64,000 nt of DNA from Blasia pusilla (GCA_050084515.1 CM114271.1:60388001-60452000); one strand, 5' to 3'. Positions 1 through 15,951 are shown, numbered from the stretch's first letter. The notes: generated from the letters alone by a model not told the origin. A program made the numbers and translations.

Positions 1-3000
1 CCTCAAAATTCGAAGCCGAGGGTAATCCGGTTCGACTGTCGGTCTCTCCGTCTCTACAAGAAAGCCAAAACCATGCACTATACTCAGAATCAGCTCGCAG
101 CGTGCATAATCTCTACGAAAAATACTTCACTTAACACTGAAAATCACAACCCAACAGTGTCAGCCAGGTCCGCCTGGCTCGCTCTGACCCTCAACAATGG
201 ATTTCGCTGTAAGGTGACAGGCAGGACGTGTTCAAAATCGAGCCAATTCAAGTCGCACAATTGAGGTGAGCTCATTCGACTTCGTGGATGGGCATCCCAG
301 GCAACACAAGCTTGAAATCAAGCCTCCGCTCAAAAATCGCACACTGGGTTGCACCCAATCTCAACCAAAATCGGACACCAATCTAATCTCAACCAAAATC
401 CCACCCACACTAAATCGCACCTAATAAAAAATCGAACCAGAAACCTGAATAAAGAGCCACCCTAATCGCATCCACCCGCCTCCGCTTGAAAATCTGACAC
501 CTGAGCTCGACCTAAACACACCCTACCCTGTACCTGAGCGAAATCCATCCCTACCCCGAACTCAAACGAAATCGCACCCAAACTCGGCAGAAATTGCACC
601 AAAACATGGCAGAAATTGCACCCTAAACGCTCGAAAATCGCACACCACTTTGAACGAAATCACCTTGCACTCCAAATGAAATCGCCTCCGCTAGAAAATT
701 TCACACCCGATCTCGACAATTCTTCGACAATCTTGGACGTGAACTACGACAAATACCTGACCGCAGTCCCCGCGAAGTACGTGGGACACCAGACCGCCCA
801 CCGCGGTGGACGCGAACGCCGTCTAAATGGGCACCGTGGCAAACGCGAACAACGGCGTAGCATGAGCGAGCGACCGAGTCGCCTAAACGGAACCGTTCAC
901 GCCTAAACGCGAGACGGAACCAACCGCTAAAATCCCGCGGCTAAATCTCCGTCATCCCAGAGGCATTAATTGATTCCGAGTTTTTTCGTGGGATCCCAGT
1001 ATATTATCGGGAATGATAAATCGGAAACGGGAATTCCGGTTTTTAACCGGTTTTCAGATACGAAATACAAAGAGCGTCTTCAAATCCAACCGGATTTTCG
1101 TAGGCAATTTTAAAATTAATCGGAAATTTTCAGATTTAACCGGCTAGCCTTACTCGTAACCCCGGATCTCCCCGATCATTGGTCCCGAGAGGCAATAAGA
1201 GCCAGCCGGTTGACTCTTATGGCTTTCGGACTTTCTCGGCTTTGGTGCAGCCAACAAAAATAAAGTAGATCTTGACGCTACATCCCTTGGCGGACTAATA
1301 TAACCAACCTCAAATCAAACGGTGAGAGCAGGGACACATAACATATTTGCCACGTGGCTACCCTCATTCTCCTCTGCGCCAGGGGACCCTAACAGACCCT
1401 AACAATATGGGCTGTAACAAGAAAATGTTTCAAGAAGCAATGTGCTTATGGAGGGTGCCTCCATAGGCACCCTAAAGTTATGGATGGAAGAAAATATCCA
1501 TCCATACCTTATACTAATCCTAATTGGTTGTGATAGACTCAATTTTCTGAAGTCCTCATGGTAGAAAAGATCCATATCCTCCATTCGAAAATAAGTTAAG
1601 TTGATAGAAAACTCAAACAGATGTACGAGAACATGAATGAATCCACCGCGCAATACAAGTACTTGGAACATGGAATTAAAAAAAAAGAGGGACTTTGAAT
1701 ACTTGAGGACGTAAAAATTAAACAAACCTTACCAACGAAAAAAGGAACTTTCATTATATCGCAAAACGCTAAAAATCATTTCGAGTAAGCAGTAAGAGGG
1801 CGGTACCTCGAACACGGCGCCTAGCCCACTCGACATACATGGGCATTCCAGAATCCATACATATCATCTGCACGGCATGGATGGAGGATCTACGGTCCGC
1901 CCATGGCTTCCCCTCATCGAACGGTGAAAGGTGGTCCAATCCCACAGAGCGCAACCACAGTTCCTGACCTAACCTAACCCGACCTACCCTACCCTATCTC
2001 CTAGAACTCCACTTTTGGCAGCTGTTGACGATCTTTCTGTCTGTGCGAGGTTTTACTCGCGCTTTGAAGCACACGGCTCCACTCTGGCAAATTGCAGACG
2101 CCCTCAAGTGTTCGTTCGTAGGTATTGGTAGATACGGTACAGTATGCGGTGATGGTTGCGCTCTGCGCAGCGATGGTGGCCTTCGCTCGCCCATGACGAT
2201 GATCGAGTGAGTGTCCTAGTTATGGAGGGGAGATTGTACTGAATACTAGATGAGCAGTCTTTTCTTCTCTGTTCGTTCTTCCTTTCTTTCTTGGATGGAC
2301 GAGGGAGATAAGAAAAGCTGCCTTATCGTGAACGAGAAGATTTCCCATGACTTGCGTTCTTCCTGCGTCCATGTCTGCCTTCCTGCCAGCTTTGGCGTGT
2401 AGCCTATTCTAGTTTCTAAGACGTGATGATTGGTTTGGTTGCCATTGCGCCGTACCCTGAATGCTATGAATGAATTCATGAATGAAAGAAGGAATTTACT
2501 CACTCATTCATTCTGTCTTCCGTCCGTCCTTCGTTACTCGGGTTGGACACACGAAGGAGCGTGCGTGATCTAAATCCGAACTTGCTCCCGTAAGAAGAAA
2601 GGACTAAGGGATCCGGATCTGCGAGTCTCTCGTACCGTCTTCCTGTCTGCCTGTCTGCCTGCCTTTCTTTCTTTCGTTCTCCCTCTCCGCGCGTCCGTCT
2701 GTTGATGCAGGAAGCGCCATCCACCTGGAGGGGTGGTGGGGGGCGAAAAAGTCTTGCTAATCACAATGTCGGATCGTAGCGTTAGTGCATATATCAGGAA
2801 TGTTACCACGAGGTTTACAGCGAGTACGAACATGAAGACTCGGGCGGAGGAGGAGTGTTTTTCGGACGTTTCAGCGATGGAACATGCGCGCTTATTATAG
2901 AAAGAAATATGTCGACAATACATGTGCTTCTATTATTCCCTACTTTAATCGCGATGAGGGCAAACCTCGTGCATCACACCTCGTCGCAGAAGTCGGTGCT

Positions 3001-3336
3001 GTTTTCTGGGAAGTCGTGTCTCAGGGCGCCATTTCTACGTACCCGGAAATCAATTTTCTTCTCACTTTCCTTGCATGGGGAAGACTAGGTGCCATCGCAT
3101 CCGGGAGGAAAGTGCCAAGATACCTACCCCATATTCTGTGCTCATAACTCTGGGAAGGGACGGGAACGAGCAGTAACAAATTCTTGTGTCTAACGTACAA
3201 GTCATCCGCCATTATCTAGTTGCATGATTCATTGATTGATTCTCCGTCCATTACAGCACTATTTGGTTCGCAAAATTCTCAAGAAGTCGAGACCCGCAAA
3301 AAGGAGCACCCCCAATGATTCGCCAAATAATTTATC
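1..3336. other. Upstream non-coding stretch with degenerate AAATCGCACC repeats
   Basis: I see no gene here. Between about 330 and 700 the sequence repeats a short degenerate motif close to AAATCGCACC many times, on the plus strand and irregularly spaced, like a decayed minisatellite. From 2260 to 2710 there are C/T-rich runs such as repeated CTTTCTTT and CTGCCTGT words. Short open frames on both strands have biased low-complexity composition and no recognisable domain. The interval may hold distal promoter sequence of the bZIP gene, but no element could be fixed by eye. Confidence 0.5.
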
Positions 3337-3759
3337 GTGAATCTTAACCCCATGATGAGACCTACGAGGGAGCTAGCCGATGAGGGACGGTACATATATC
3401 CTCCGAAAACTATTCACCATTTATTGAGGAAAAGAAAACTCGCAAAGCGAAGTGACAGCCATGAATCGCTCATCAAATCACTGCTTTTGTCAGGTGAGGA
3501 TTTCCGCCCTCCTTCCCTGCCATACCCCCCTCAGCATCCCGGCCAATCCCCTATGTGGGGTCCATCCCTTGCCACATCATACTATCATACATGCATGTGG
3601 ATATCATGGTCTCTATCCATGACCATCAATAGCCATGCGCTGGCTTCCAAGAGCTCTCTCCTCCTCGTGACACCTCGCGCTTCCCCCGTCCCTCCGCCTT
3701 TCCGTCACCGTCTTCCGTCCGTATTCCGTCCGTCCCGTCGCTTCTGCACTTCTCTTCAC

Positions 3760-3821
3760 GTCTCTCTTCTCGGTCCCTGCTGTCTCTCCCGTCTCTCTTC
3801 TCGGTCCCTGCTGTCTCTCCC
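3760..3821. repeat. Two tandem 31-bp C/T-rich repeats
   Basis: A 31-bp unit starting GTCTCTCTTCTCGG occurs twice head to tail without a mismatch (3760-3790 and 3791-3821), followed by a partial third start. It lies in a pyrimidine-rich tract upstream of the bZIP gene. Confidence 0.85.
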
Positions 3822-3834
3822 GTCTCTGTCTATC

Positions 3835-3901
3835 GGGTTGGGGGCGGGGTGGGGGGAGGACGAGGACGAGGAGCAGCAGGAGGAGGAGGAGGGGGGGGGG
3901 C
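3835..3901 (+). promoter_or_regulatory. G-rich tract with possible G-quadruplex
   Basis: Runs of three to ten G separated by short linkers fill this stretch, followed by GAG/GAC triplets. Four or more G-runs within 30 bases satisfy the usual G-quadruplex pattern. It lies about 1.2 kb upstream of the bZIP start codon. A regulatory role is inferred from position only. Confidence 0.4.
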
Positions 3902-5067
3902 AGCGGAGCGGATCAGGAGCGTGTTTCTTCGGGAGAAGGGGGATAGAGGAGTCTTGTTGTTGCCGCCATCTATTCGAAGATCGCGGCATTGACAATGCAC
4001 GCGCGCCCCCAATAGGTTGTGCGGAATCTGCGGTTGTATGTTGTTAGTGGCACGGGGTTCGGGAGGGGAGGGATTGCCTGCGTTCGTGGGCGGACTGGCG
4101 TGCTTTTCGGCGGATGTGTGTGTGTGCTCCGAAGTGCAAGGGAGTCGGTGTTGCGTTGCGCGCATCTGTAGGGGATGTGGTGTGGCACTGTCGACGAACT
4201 CCCCATGCCTCTTGGCACAACTCCGCTCGCGTTTTCTTCCTTGTTGCGGCTGACTGTTCTCCCCTGCGCGTCCGCTCGCTCGCTCGTTGCACGCACGCAC
4301 TTGCGCACCTTCTCCCTTTCGTGAATAGGCTGTGAGACGTGGGGGCTTGCAGCGTTCCGGTTGTGGAGATGCGCGTGCACTTGGAGAGCTCCATCATTTC
4401 TAACATTGGCCAATCTTAGTGCGGGAACCCTTTGCTGTCGGCCGATTCCGGCAAAGATACTCCGTCGGGGCACGGGCAGGAAGAAGCAGTGGTGCAGGCT
4501 TGGATCTGCGGAGCTGAAAGTTGCTGGGGAATGCGTTCGGCGAGGCTTTTGCGGAAGTAGGACTTGCATCCAATTGTCCGCATCGTCACTGCTCTGAGCC
4601 TTTCTTTGCTCACTTCTTTACTGTCGTTCTTGCGCCTCGAACGGGGGTGGAGAATGTACTTCAATGAGCTAGTTGGCATTGTAATCGCCAATGTCAGTTG
4701 TAGAGCTGCTTGACGCGCTTGCATTTGCATCGGACCTTCTGCCCTAGGTCACTTGGAGCAAACTAGCCTTTTATAGCTCGCAACCGCGGATACGTTCTCT
4801 CGCTCAGTCATCATATCGAGTCTGCCTCCCGCTCGTCATCCTCCAAGACACTTGAACAACGTTGTCCTTAGTCCGTGTATGCCTTTTCGTGCCGGTTGTA
4901 GTCGCATTGCCCGTTGATCCTACATAGACTTGCTCCCAATCCCTGCGAAGTTATTTTGACTACTCCACTCTGGCAGCTAGCTTACCTTGCAATTCCCTAG
5001 GGCACCACTCTTCCCAAAGACATGACACTCTAACAGGGAGAAGCAGATCATACGCACGTGGGCCCAG
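3902..5067 (+). other. Probable promoter and 5' leader of the bZIP gene
   Basis: No protein gene is supported here. The stretch is G+C-rich near 4000-4300 and drops in G+C toward the bZIP start. Several short open frames on both strands overlap one another and resemble nothing known. The 5' UTR probably starts within this interval and may contain an intron, but no TATA box or splice pair could be assigned with confidence. Confidence 0.35.
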
Positions 5068-8277
<3,210 letters not shown>

Positions 8278-8774
8278 GCAGTAATTCAGCAGTGCATTTT
8301 TGCTTAAGGTATGTCACATCAAGGGAAGTTTGAAGCTAAGCAGGGAATACAAATATAGTGGTACATGTTAGGGATAGGTGGGATGAAGAAGACAAAACAG
8401 GTCTTGTTCTGCTTTAGGAGTCTTTATACAGATCGCTTGAATCATATGTTGGGCTGGCAGTCTTATATTTTTAGGTGCTTGCAGTGATGGTGTGCTTTCA
8501 GCCTAGCCTCCATTGCGTGGAAGTGTTTGCCGCAAGGGCACATTTCAAGCTTGACACTAGTCCCTCATTTGTAAATTCTGTCATTAAAATTTTCTGGTCG
8601 GCACAAGGAAACGAGTTTGTATTACTGAATGCACGGGTTTAGATACCCCTTAAGATGCAAAAGTTTGGGAAGGAGACAAAATATCTCCTTATTGATAATG
8701 TGATGGAAATGAATGAACAGTTTGTTGATCAATCTACTGTGTTATGATGTTTGAAGGCCACTGTGTCAATAAGG
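8278..8774 (+). other. Probable 3' UTR of the bZIP gene
   Basis: This A+T-rich sequence follows the bZIP stop codon directly and contains no open frame of note. A 3' UTR is the simplest reading. The exact poly(A) site is not visible. Confidence 0.4.
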
Positions 8775-9374
8775 CTACCCTGGTAAGGTAAGTAGTGGAG
8801 TCATAATGAAGCGAGGACTTCTGGAATCCAAGTCATACACATACACCTCCTGTCTCCATCTACAAATGTAGTAATTTGTCTTTAGAATTCCGCTGCCATT
8901 ACTTGAATGTCCATTGGCTGAATCTTTCAGGATTACCTCTTGATGTACTGCACTTAGGATAGGGGACCTGGAATTATACCAGCTCCAAATAGAGTATGGT
9001 AAACTATTTATGAAATCTGCATTCATCTCCCTAACACTGTTGGGCACTTGTTGGTAAAACTTTAACGGGGAAGTCATGAATGCATGTTTTGTGGAATGTA
9101 GTGTGGGAATAACTACTTCCCTGAATGATGGTTCACTTTTGATAGATATTGCAGTCATCAAAGTATCAAATTTATTTGTCAATGATTTCTAAGTCTCAAC
9201 TGGGATTGATTCTAGAATTTCTTGAAATCTTTGATGCTTAGGCAGCTGTTCAGGCTCTGAATTTGTGTACAGAGGGAGCCGCTTCCCATTGCTTGCAAAG
9301 ATCATTTGCTGATCGAGTTTTGGTTGATGGGTCAAGTGTGAATTATCTATAGACCTCTGAGGTTTTGCATCCAA
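8775..9374 (-). pseudogene. Unrecognised minus-strand open frame with one in-frame stop
   Basis: On the minus strand one frame stays open from 9374 to 8775 apart from a single stop at about 9189-9191, giving about 200 codons. The predicted product is of ordinary composition, with no repeat or membrane segment, and I recognise no domain. It lies downstream of and convergent with the bZIP gene, partly where bZIP 3' UTR could extend. It may be a decayed gene, an exon fragment, or chance. Confidence 0.2.
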
Positions 9375-11332
9375 CTGCCAAACTCAACTTTTTCCAATTT
9401 TGCACCAAATATGGTGTTGCACTCAATCTTCTGTGGATGGAGTTGTAATTTTGATGATGTAGAGTTACAGGAAATACCGGGCAGTTATGCACTCAATCTT
9501 CTGTAGCACTGTGCAAGAAACAGAGTTTCTGATGAGCAAGAGGTGTAGGCTTAGATCATGCTGAGTTGCATTCCTGCTATTCCAGAAGACTACAGAAATT
9601 CGTGAAGGATGGTTTAGGGAGGGGCCTCTATCTCATGAGTGCCTGGGAAAGTAGCTCCTGCCTTGCAAGGAATTCGCTGTCCTAGACCATTGCCACTCAC
9701 CCAGTCAATGACGACAATGATTGAGGCTCGCCTTCATTTCTCACTAAACCTCTGTGAGTAGCCAAACGTATTTTGTGACATAAGCCACTCTATGTGTAAA
9801 TGTCCCATTTGAAGGCATCTGAAAACATTTTATAGTGCACCGGGTGGGTGGTTGTGTATGTCTACAAGAGTCTACATGTCTACAAGAAAAAAGTGATTGA
9901 GGAGGAAGTAGTGGAATGGGGCATAGAGGTTTAATGTTTTGGTCTTTCTGCATTTGGATGGGGACGGATGTGGATAAAGTGGCATAGATGAGTAGCATCG
10001 GAGATCATATCCCAAAGATCTCCAGCCTTTGGATTCACTCATGAGGTTAAATCTATCACGGCAGGTTACGCTCTTAATCAAAAGACTCAACTCTTATTCT
10101 TTATGTAGTCCAATAAGGTTTTACATTCAACTCCGCACAGCCCAATAAGGTTTTACACTCAACTCCGCACATCAGAAAGTTTGTGAGAAGACATTTCAAC
10201 TTCATCAAAGAGTGGAAAGAATTAGAAAATATTGCAAGTATCTGAGGGTACAAAATTCTTCGGTTTGGATCATCTCCAAAGAATTTATACAACCCACCTG
10301 AAGTACTTGGAAACTCTAGTACTTTAAGACAAAGGGAATGACTCATTGTTCTTCTTCTCTTTTCTTTAAATAGTTTTTTGCAATTCATGACTCTTCCTAT
10401 TCTACTCTAGATTTCTAATTAATAATCTGGCCCTCCTCGATTCAGTTTTCTCCAACCCTTCATCTTCCTAAGTCGGTTGATTGCTCTAGCGGTTCATTTT
10501 CGCTTCCTCCTGAATCGTTGCGCCTCTTCCAGTTCGGCTTCCAAAATTGTCGTGACGGTTCATTATTTACAATCTTAGCGGTCTTTGCAATCCTATCTTC
10601 GCAAAGACTCTTATCCTTTTGCGGTTGCGAAGAGGAGTCCTTCAAATTTTCTTTCTTTCCGTTTTCTTCCAAAATATTATTTCTCTTTCTATTCCTTTTC
10701 TTCATACACCTTTTCGCTTTGTGAAAACTCTTTGATTTCCTCTTCTTCTTCCTCTTCCTTCTTAGAGTTCTTAGTCTTTGCTCTTGGGTCTTCGTTCTTT
10801 GTTCACAGTCTTCGCACAAAGACTCCCTTGGATCTTCTGCTGTAAAGAAGAAGCCTTTTACAATCTTCCTTGACGGTCTTCACCAATGTTCATACTGCGG
10901 TCTTCCTTGAGAAGTACCCGCGTTTTTTACTTTTACTTCTTTTCCAATATTTTCCTACTTTTACACAATTCTCACTCTTCTAAGACACTCCTTAATCTCT
11001 TACTATCTCTTGTCCTTTCATCAGAGTTCTCTCATTCCATGTTTTAACACGATTTCTGTAAAGTATACGTCTTTACTTCATGTATTGAGTCTTTAGTCTT
11101 CACTCAAAGAAGACTTCACTACAACTCTGTACAAAAAATGATCTTTGCACCAAAATTTCAAAATGTGGGCACTACATACCTCCTCACTCAAATGTGAGAT
11201 GTCCCGGCAAACACTCTTCTTTGTTCTATTCTACTGTCGGAATGTACCTAAGGACTCCTATCATCCGGTAATTCTATAATTTCAACATTAGGGGGAGGTC
11301 GGCCATGAATGGTCGAAGGTTTGTTGAGGATG
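9375..11332. other. Intergenic stretch, CTTC-rich from 10450 to 11130
   Basis: No gene is supported. From 10450 to 11130 the plus strand is rich in TTCTTC/GTCTTC words, the same bias as in the minus-strand gypsy element that follows. It could therefore hold that element's 3' LTR (minus orientation), but no matching second LTR was found. Confidence 0.35.
10110..10171. repeat. 30-bp direct repeat in near-tandem
   Basis: The unit beginning CCAATAAGGTTTTACA occurs at 10110-10139 and again at 10142-10171 with one mismatch. Only two bases separate the copies, which suggests a small tandem duplication. Confidence 0.85.
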
Positions 11333-12667
11333 TTAGGCATAGTGTTCCTCATTCTTTATCTCCACCCTACTACTACCTTCGAAGAGCCCAAGACTTCGTT
11401 CTGGACTCGCACTTTTGTAGGCATAAAAGAGGCTGTTGGTGGGTCCTGCAAACAAGGTGGTTCTACAACTTGGGGTAAGGCAGCAGTATGCTGCTCGAAC
11501 TGTCGCCTCCACTGCTGGTCCACATACTCCAGTTTTTCGGGTTATTTGGGCCTCGAATTTCTGAACAGCTTCATCAATCAATTTTTGTGCCTCCGTTGGT
11601 TCTTCGGGTACTTCAGCTCAAAGCCTCTAATGTGCCTCAAGCACCGCAACCTTTGTCGTAGCTTGAATCCATTGGGCTACCAAGTCGATGTTTGTCTGTT
11701 GCTGGTCCATGAGACGCTTACCCTTCTTGGCATTCTCCAACATCACACTCTTAAGGCCTGCTTGGAGAATATCAATCCGATCTTGCAGCTTCTCACTGTA
11801 GAGCGAAGACTCCCGTAACTGTGTAGAGGTGACTGCAAGACTCTCCTACTGTCGGGCATTGCGCGATTCATACCTGGCTTTCACCAATTCTGCCTTGGTT
11901 CTGCGAAGAGACTTTTGAATCTCTTCAATTTCTTTCTCTTGAGTGCAGGTCTGTCTTTCCATAGACTCTCGAATTGTCATGTGCATTTGAGTCTTGACGG
12001 CTCTACATCTCCCTGAGGACATCCAAGTAGTCCTGCGCACGAGCATGGTCGGACAACTTCCCAATCTTCTTCAATTCTTGAAGCATGGATTGAGCAACCC
12101 TTAGGAACGAGGTCAAGTGCCTCAAGGTCGTATGCACTGGCTGTACTGCAAAACTATCCCCCGAACTCGAACAGATTACAGCCGCTTGTACTGTGGCGGC
12201 CACGGGTGTTTCAACCGCTTCTTCATCTTCTTCTTCTTGTGATTCGAGGTTGACCCTCTTAGGTCTTGGAACCTTGGGAGAATGCGAGGGCGGGCGGGAC
12301 GAAGATCCTTACGCCAATCTTCCCCTCGTTCTTGGCACACGTTGAGACGTTGTTGTTGTTGTTGTTGAAGAGCGTCGCAATCAAGCTCTTCCTCCAAAGC
12401 CGCGGGTAACACATACGCCATGCGCCACACGTCGGCGGACCAATTGTCCGGTTGGGCCCAATTCTTGTACCCCCTCTTGATGAGCTCGTTCACCTTGGGG
12501 CTCGAATGTGGCTCCGCGAGCAAAGACACCAAAAATTGCGACCAATCCGCGCCAAAGAACTGCCACAAAGATCTCTCCTCCAGTGCTTTGCGAAGCTCGC
12601 TTGAAATACCTAGGGTTGGGTACACTCTGCACTTCATAAGAGCCATGGACGCACCTGGAGCCATCAC
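11333..12667 (-). pseudogene. Post-integrase reading frames of the minus-strand gypsy element
   Basis: Downstream of the integrase, in element orientation, lie open frames 12667-12176 (163 aa), 12203-12003, 12064-11846 and 11581-11333 in shifting frames. The first has an ordinary globular composition with many Trp residues, then a Gln run and a Lys-rich end. The third is strongly coiled-coil-like (heptads of Glu/Lys/Arg around residues 25-65). Together they look like one extra protein broken by frameshifts, in the place where some gypsy elements carry an additional or envelope-like ORF. No signal peptide or transmembrane segment is visible, so an envelope is not supported. The function is unknown. 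Confidence 0.45.
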
Positions 12668-13069
12668 TTCCTACTTCCGTCTGAGTTTGGGCAATTTCTG
12701 AATTGCCCTCTTTGGTTGGCTCTTGGTGGTCCCTCAGCCTTTGGCCATATGAAGTGAGCAGTCTTCGCTCCTACCTTGGTCGTCTTGGCGCCTGATAATC
12801 TCCAGTCTTACGTAACGGCTGCTCCTTTCGTAACAACATCTTGGGGCTCTTCGTGACTTAGTGCAAAGACCACGAAGACGAAGAAGACTAAGACAAACAA
12901 GACAAAGACACAAAAGACAAAGAAGGCAAAGCTACCCATTCCTTGTCTCTCTTGAGTCTTTGTAGGTCTATGGGGTCTTCGCTTCAGAGTCCTCAGAGTC
13001 TTTAAGATGGCTCCTTGACATGCCTCTCACGGAGAGGATCGATTGTACTTATTCCCCCTCCCTCAGCCT
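12668..13069. other. Spacer between integrase and post-integrase frames
   Basis: No open frame is supported. A purine-rich run of GAC/AAG words (about 12850-12940 on the plus strand) stands out. Its meaning is unknown. Confidence 0.35.
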
Positions 13070-14127
13070 TTAGTTGGGCACATAGCATCTTTGGACATGC
13101 ATGCCATTCACTCGCGTCGGAAATGCTTCTCCATTCAAAGTTTCCAATTGTAAAGAACCATTATCAAATATTTCCAAGACTCCATAAGGTCCCATCCAAT
13201 TGAACTTTAGCTTCCCTGGGAACTTAAGACGTCGATTATCATATAGTAGCACCAAATCCCTTTCTCGTACTGATTTTGGTTGCAGGTTCTTGTCATAGAG
13301 TCTCTTTCTTTGTGCTTGGATTGTCTTCGTATGGCCAAGAGCAAGATGTCTTGCCTCCTCCATGGCTACCAAGTCTTCGTTCCTCTTTTTGGTGATGGCC
13401 AAATCTTCCTCGTTCCTTTCTCCTTCTAGAATCCGGTAGGTGGGCACGTCCCATTCGATTGGAATCAGGGGTTGAATCCCATACGTCTGATAGAATGGCG
13501 TGTACTTGGTAGTGACCTTCTCCGCTGTTCGGTAGGTGCAGAGTGCTGCAGGGATCTTGGTATCCTTCTCATAGGAATAGGTGACAATTAGGCGGTTTAA
13601 GATCCGGAAATTAAGCCCATTGGATTTTTCGGTCAACCCATTGGCTTTGGGGTTGTAAGGCGTTGTCTTCCTATGCTTGAAAAGGAAGTTCTCGGTCAAC
13701 ACCTAGACCATTTTGTTGAGGAAATGGGTCCCTCCGTCACTTACCAACTCCAAAGGATAGCCATATCTGCTAATTATCATCTCATATAGAAACTTGGCCA
13801 CTGCCTCACTTCTTCCACCATTTTGGTACAATAATCTATAGCAATTAAGATATATTTTCGGCGGGTCTGCCTAGTGGCTGGTGAAATAGATCCCACAAAA
13901 TCAATGCCCTATTTCTTACAAGGGGCCAAAGGAAGGATAGGAACCAAAGGCCAGCGAGAAGTCGCTGTTGGTCTTCTTGCTCTTTGACAAGCATCCCACT
14001 TCTGAATGAAGAGCGTGACATCTCGATACATTTTTGGCCACCAATAGTGTGCGGCCATGATCTTCTTAATAGTATTCTTGACTACATAATGTCCTCCTGC
14101 ATCCTCTGAATTCATAGCACCAATCAC
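13070..14127 (-). pseudogene. Ty3/gypsy integrase, frameshifted
   Basis: The integrase of the minus-strand gypsy element inserts element cDNA into the host genome. The frame 14127-13909 carries the N-terminal HHCC zinc module (AAHYWWPKMYRDV and a final CQRARR). The core between about 13908 and 13700 is broken by stops. The 210-codon frame 13702-13070 holds the end of the core (TTPYNPKANGLTEKSNG, with Glu in the catalytic place) and the C-terminal domain ending near GPYGVLEIFDNGSLQL. No chromodomain is visible. At least one frameshift and several stops make it inactive. Confidence 0.8.
13551..13732 (-). repeat. Integrase segment duplicated at 17871-18054
   Basis: About 180 bp of the integrase core reappear at 17871-18054 in the same orientation at roughly 90 percent identity by eye. 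This is the source-like member, in place within the pol region. Confidence 0.85.
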
Positions 14128-14634
14128 TTAAGGAACTTCCTCCCTCTCTAAACATCTTCGGTATTCTTCATCTGCCCCAAGCTTGAATAGCACGTCCTTG
14201 CAGAGCTCATAGGGTCCTACCTTGTGTAGAAACACTCCTTGTTCTTCCATTGTCATAGGGGCTGGAAATGGGAGAGAGAGGAGGAAGCATATAATATCTT
14301 CATAAGAGGATCTTCGCAGAGTCTCCTCGCCGATTAGGAACAGATCTTCATCCGAAAAGTGGTCTTCGAGAGTCTTTGTGAGATCGGCTTTTGGCGTCCT
14401 TAACCGCGACAGAAAGTCCGCGTTGGTATGGATCTTTCCCGCTCTTGTTACCACGTCAGATGTGAATTCCTGCAATAATAGAATCCACTGAGCAATTCTC
14501 CTTGACAAATCCGCTTTTACCACTAAGGCTCGAAGCGCAAAATGGTCATCGTGAAAAACAAACGGGTACCCCAGCAAGTAACGTCGAAACTTCTTGCAGG
14601 CTTCTTTGTCCGTGGTAGTGTACTCTTTTTCCAT
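14128..14634 (-). pseudogene. Ty3/gypsy RNase H with tether, in-frame stop before integrase
   Basis: Residues YTTTDKEACKKFRRYLLGYPF and the later HTNADFLSRL match the C-terminal half of gypsy RNase H, which degrades the RNA of the RNA-DNA hybrid. The frame is the same as that of the integrase N-terminus, with a single stop (about 14128-14130) between them, and differs from that of the RT upstream. So at least one frameshift separates RT from RNase H. Confidence 0.78.
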
Positions 14635-14651
14635 AGTTGAAAGTTTGCGTC

Positions 14652-15626
14652 CTACATAGTAGATGGGGTACCCTTCTTCTTCTCATCCAACTGGCTTAGT
14701 ACCACTCCGATCGCAAACAAAGAGGTGTCTACATACACCTGAAACGTCTTCGTCCACTCCGCAGGACGAAGCACAGGAGTTGTCATGAATGTCTGCTTCA
14801 ATTCCTTGAATGTTGCTTGATAAGTTGGAGTCCTTTCCCACTCCGTTCTCTTCTTCAGCAGGGTAGTCAAAGACTTTGCCTTTATTGCATAATCTTTAAT
14901 GAACCGGCGGTAATACCCTTCATGGCCCAGGAATCCACTTAGTTCACGAAGACTCGTGGGGGCTTCTAACTCCATAATTATCTCCACCTTAGCCTTATCC
15001 ACTTCGATACTGTGTGAGGATACTCGATGCCCCAACAAGATACCCTGCCTCATTGCAATGTAAGATTTCTCTTGGTGGAAAGAAAATTGTACTTCTCTGT
15101 ACCGAGCCAAGGTTAGCTCCAACTTCTGTAATTGCTCTTCTTCAGAACTGAAGACACAAAAGTCATCCAAGAAGATCTCTACGAATATTCGTAAGTACTC
15201 CTGAAAGATAGAAATCATCATTTTTTGGAAGGTGGCTGGTGCGTTGCACAGCCCAAAACGGCATAACTTGGTAGGCAAGAGTGCCCCAATCCGTAGTGAA
15301 GATAGGCAGGCCCGGTCCTTCTCTCTAATGGACACTTGATTATAACTTGAATATCCGTCCATAAATGTATAGTGCTCATGACCCGCCACTTTATCTAAGA
15401 TAGTATCAGTAAACGGCAGTGGGTGATGATCTTTCATGATGGCTCGATTCAACTTCCGATAGTCCTGACAAACCCGGATCTTTCCCGACTGATTCTTTGG
15501 TACAATGACTATGGGAGACACCCATTCACTACTCAACACAGGATATATGACTCCTGCTCCCAATTTCTGGTCAATCTCATCCTTAACCATTAGAGAATAC
15601 CTGGGATTCAACCTATATTGACGCAT
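14652..15626 (-). pseudogene. Ty3/gypsy reverse transcriptase (minus strand)
   Basis: This 324-codon frame copies element RNA into DNA. Seen motifs are VSPIVIVPK, IRVCQDYRKLN, FGLCNAPATFQ and the catalytic box FLDDFCVFS (near residue 150, genome about 15160), followed by the thumb region LSGFLGHEGYYRRFIKDY and the start of RNase H (FQVYVDTSLFAIGVVLSQ). The box reads LDD where gypsy RTs usually have IDD or VDD, a tolerable change. The frame itself is intact, but neighbouring parts of the polyprotein are in other frames. Confidence 0.88.
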
Positions 15627-15951
15627 TCGTAGAGGGACTGTCCCGGGTTTATAGGACGAGGACTCTGTGTCGGCTGCCGAGCCTTGATCCGAAGTGTACC
15701 CCTCATCCGTAGTGGATGTCTCACCGAGAAGGCTAAGACTTCCGAGACAACTTCACCAGTTTCTTGGGAGTACTATATGGTGCTTGAAAGGTGAATCTTC
15801 ATCTTTTCCAATCCGTGTTGACTTGAGCCCCATAGAGCCAAGGTCTTTCAATTAGTAGGGGATAGCGTGTGACAGTCAATAGCCGGAGGAAAAGATAGTC
15901 CAATAAAAATAGCACGGCTCCTATGATGGTGGGGATCTGGGTAAGTTTCCC

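Noticed and set aside
3337-4047. 236-codon plus-strand ORF and overlapping minus ORFs at 3756-4569
   Set aside because: They lie in low-complexity C/T- and G-rich sequence, overlap on both strands, and show no domain.
11333-12667. Envelope gene making the minus-strand element a retrovirus-like errantivirus
   Set aside because: No signal peptide, transmembrane segment or cleavage site is visible in the post-integrase frames.
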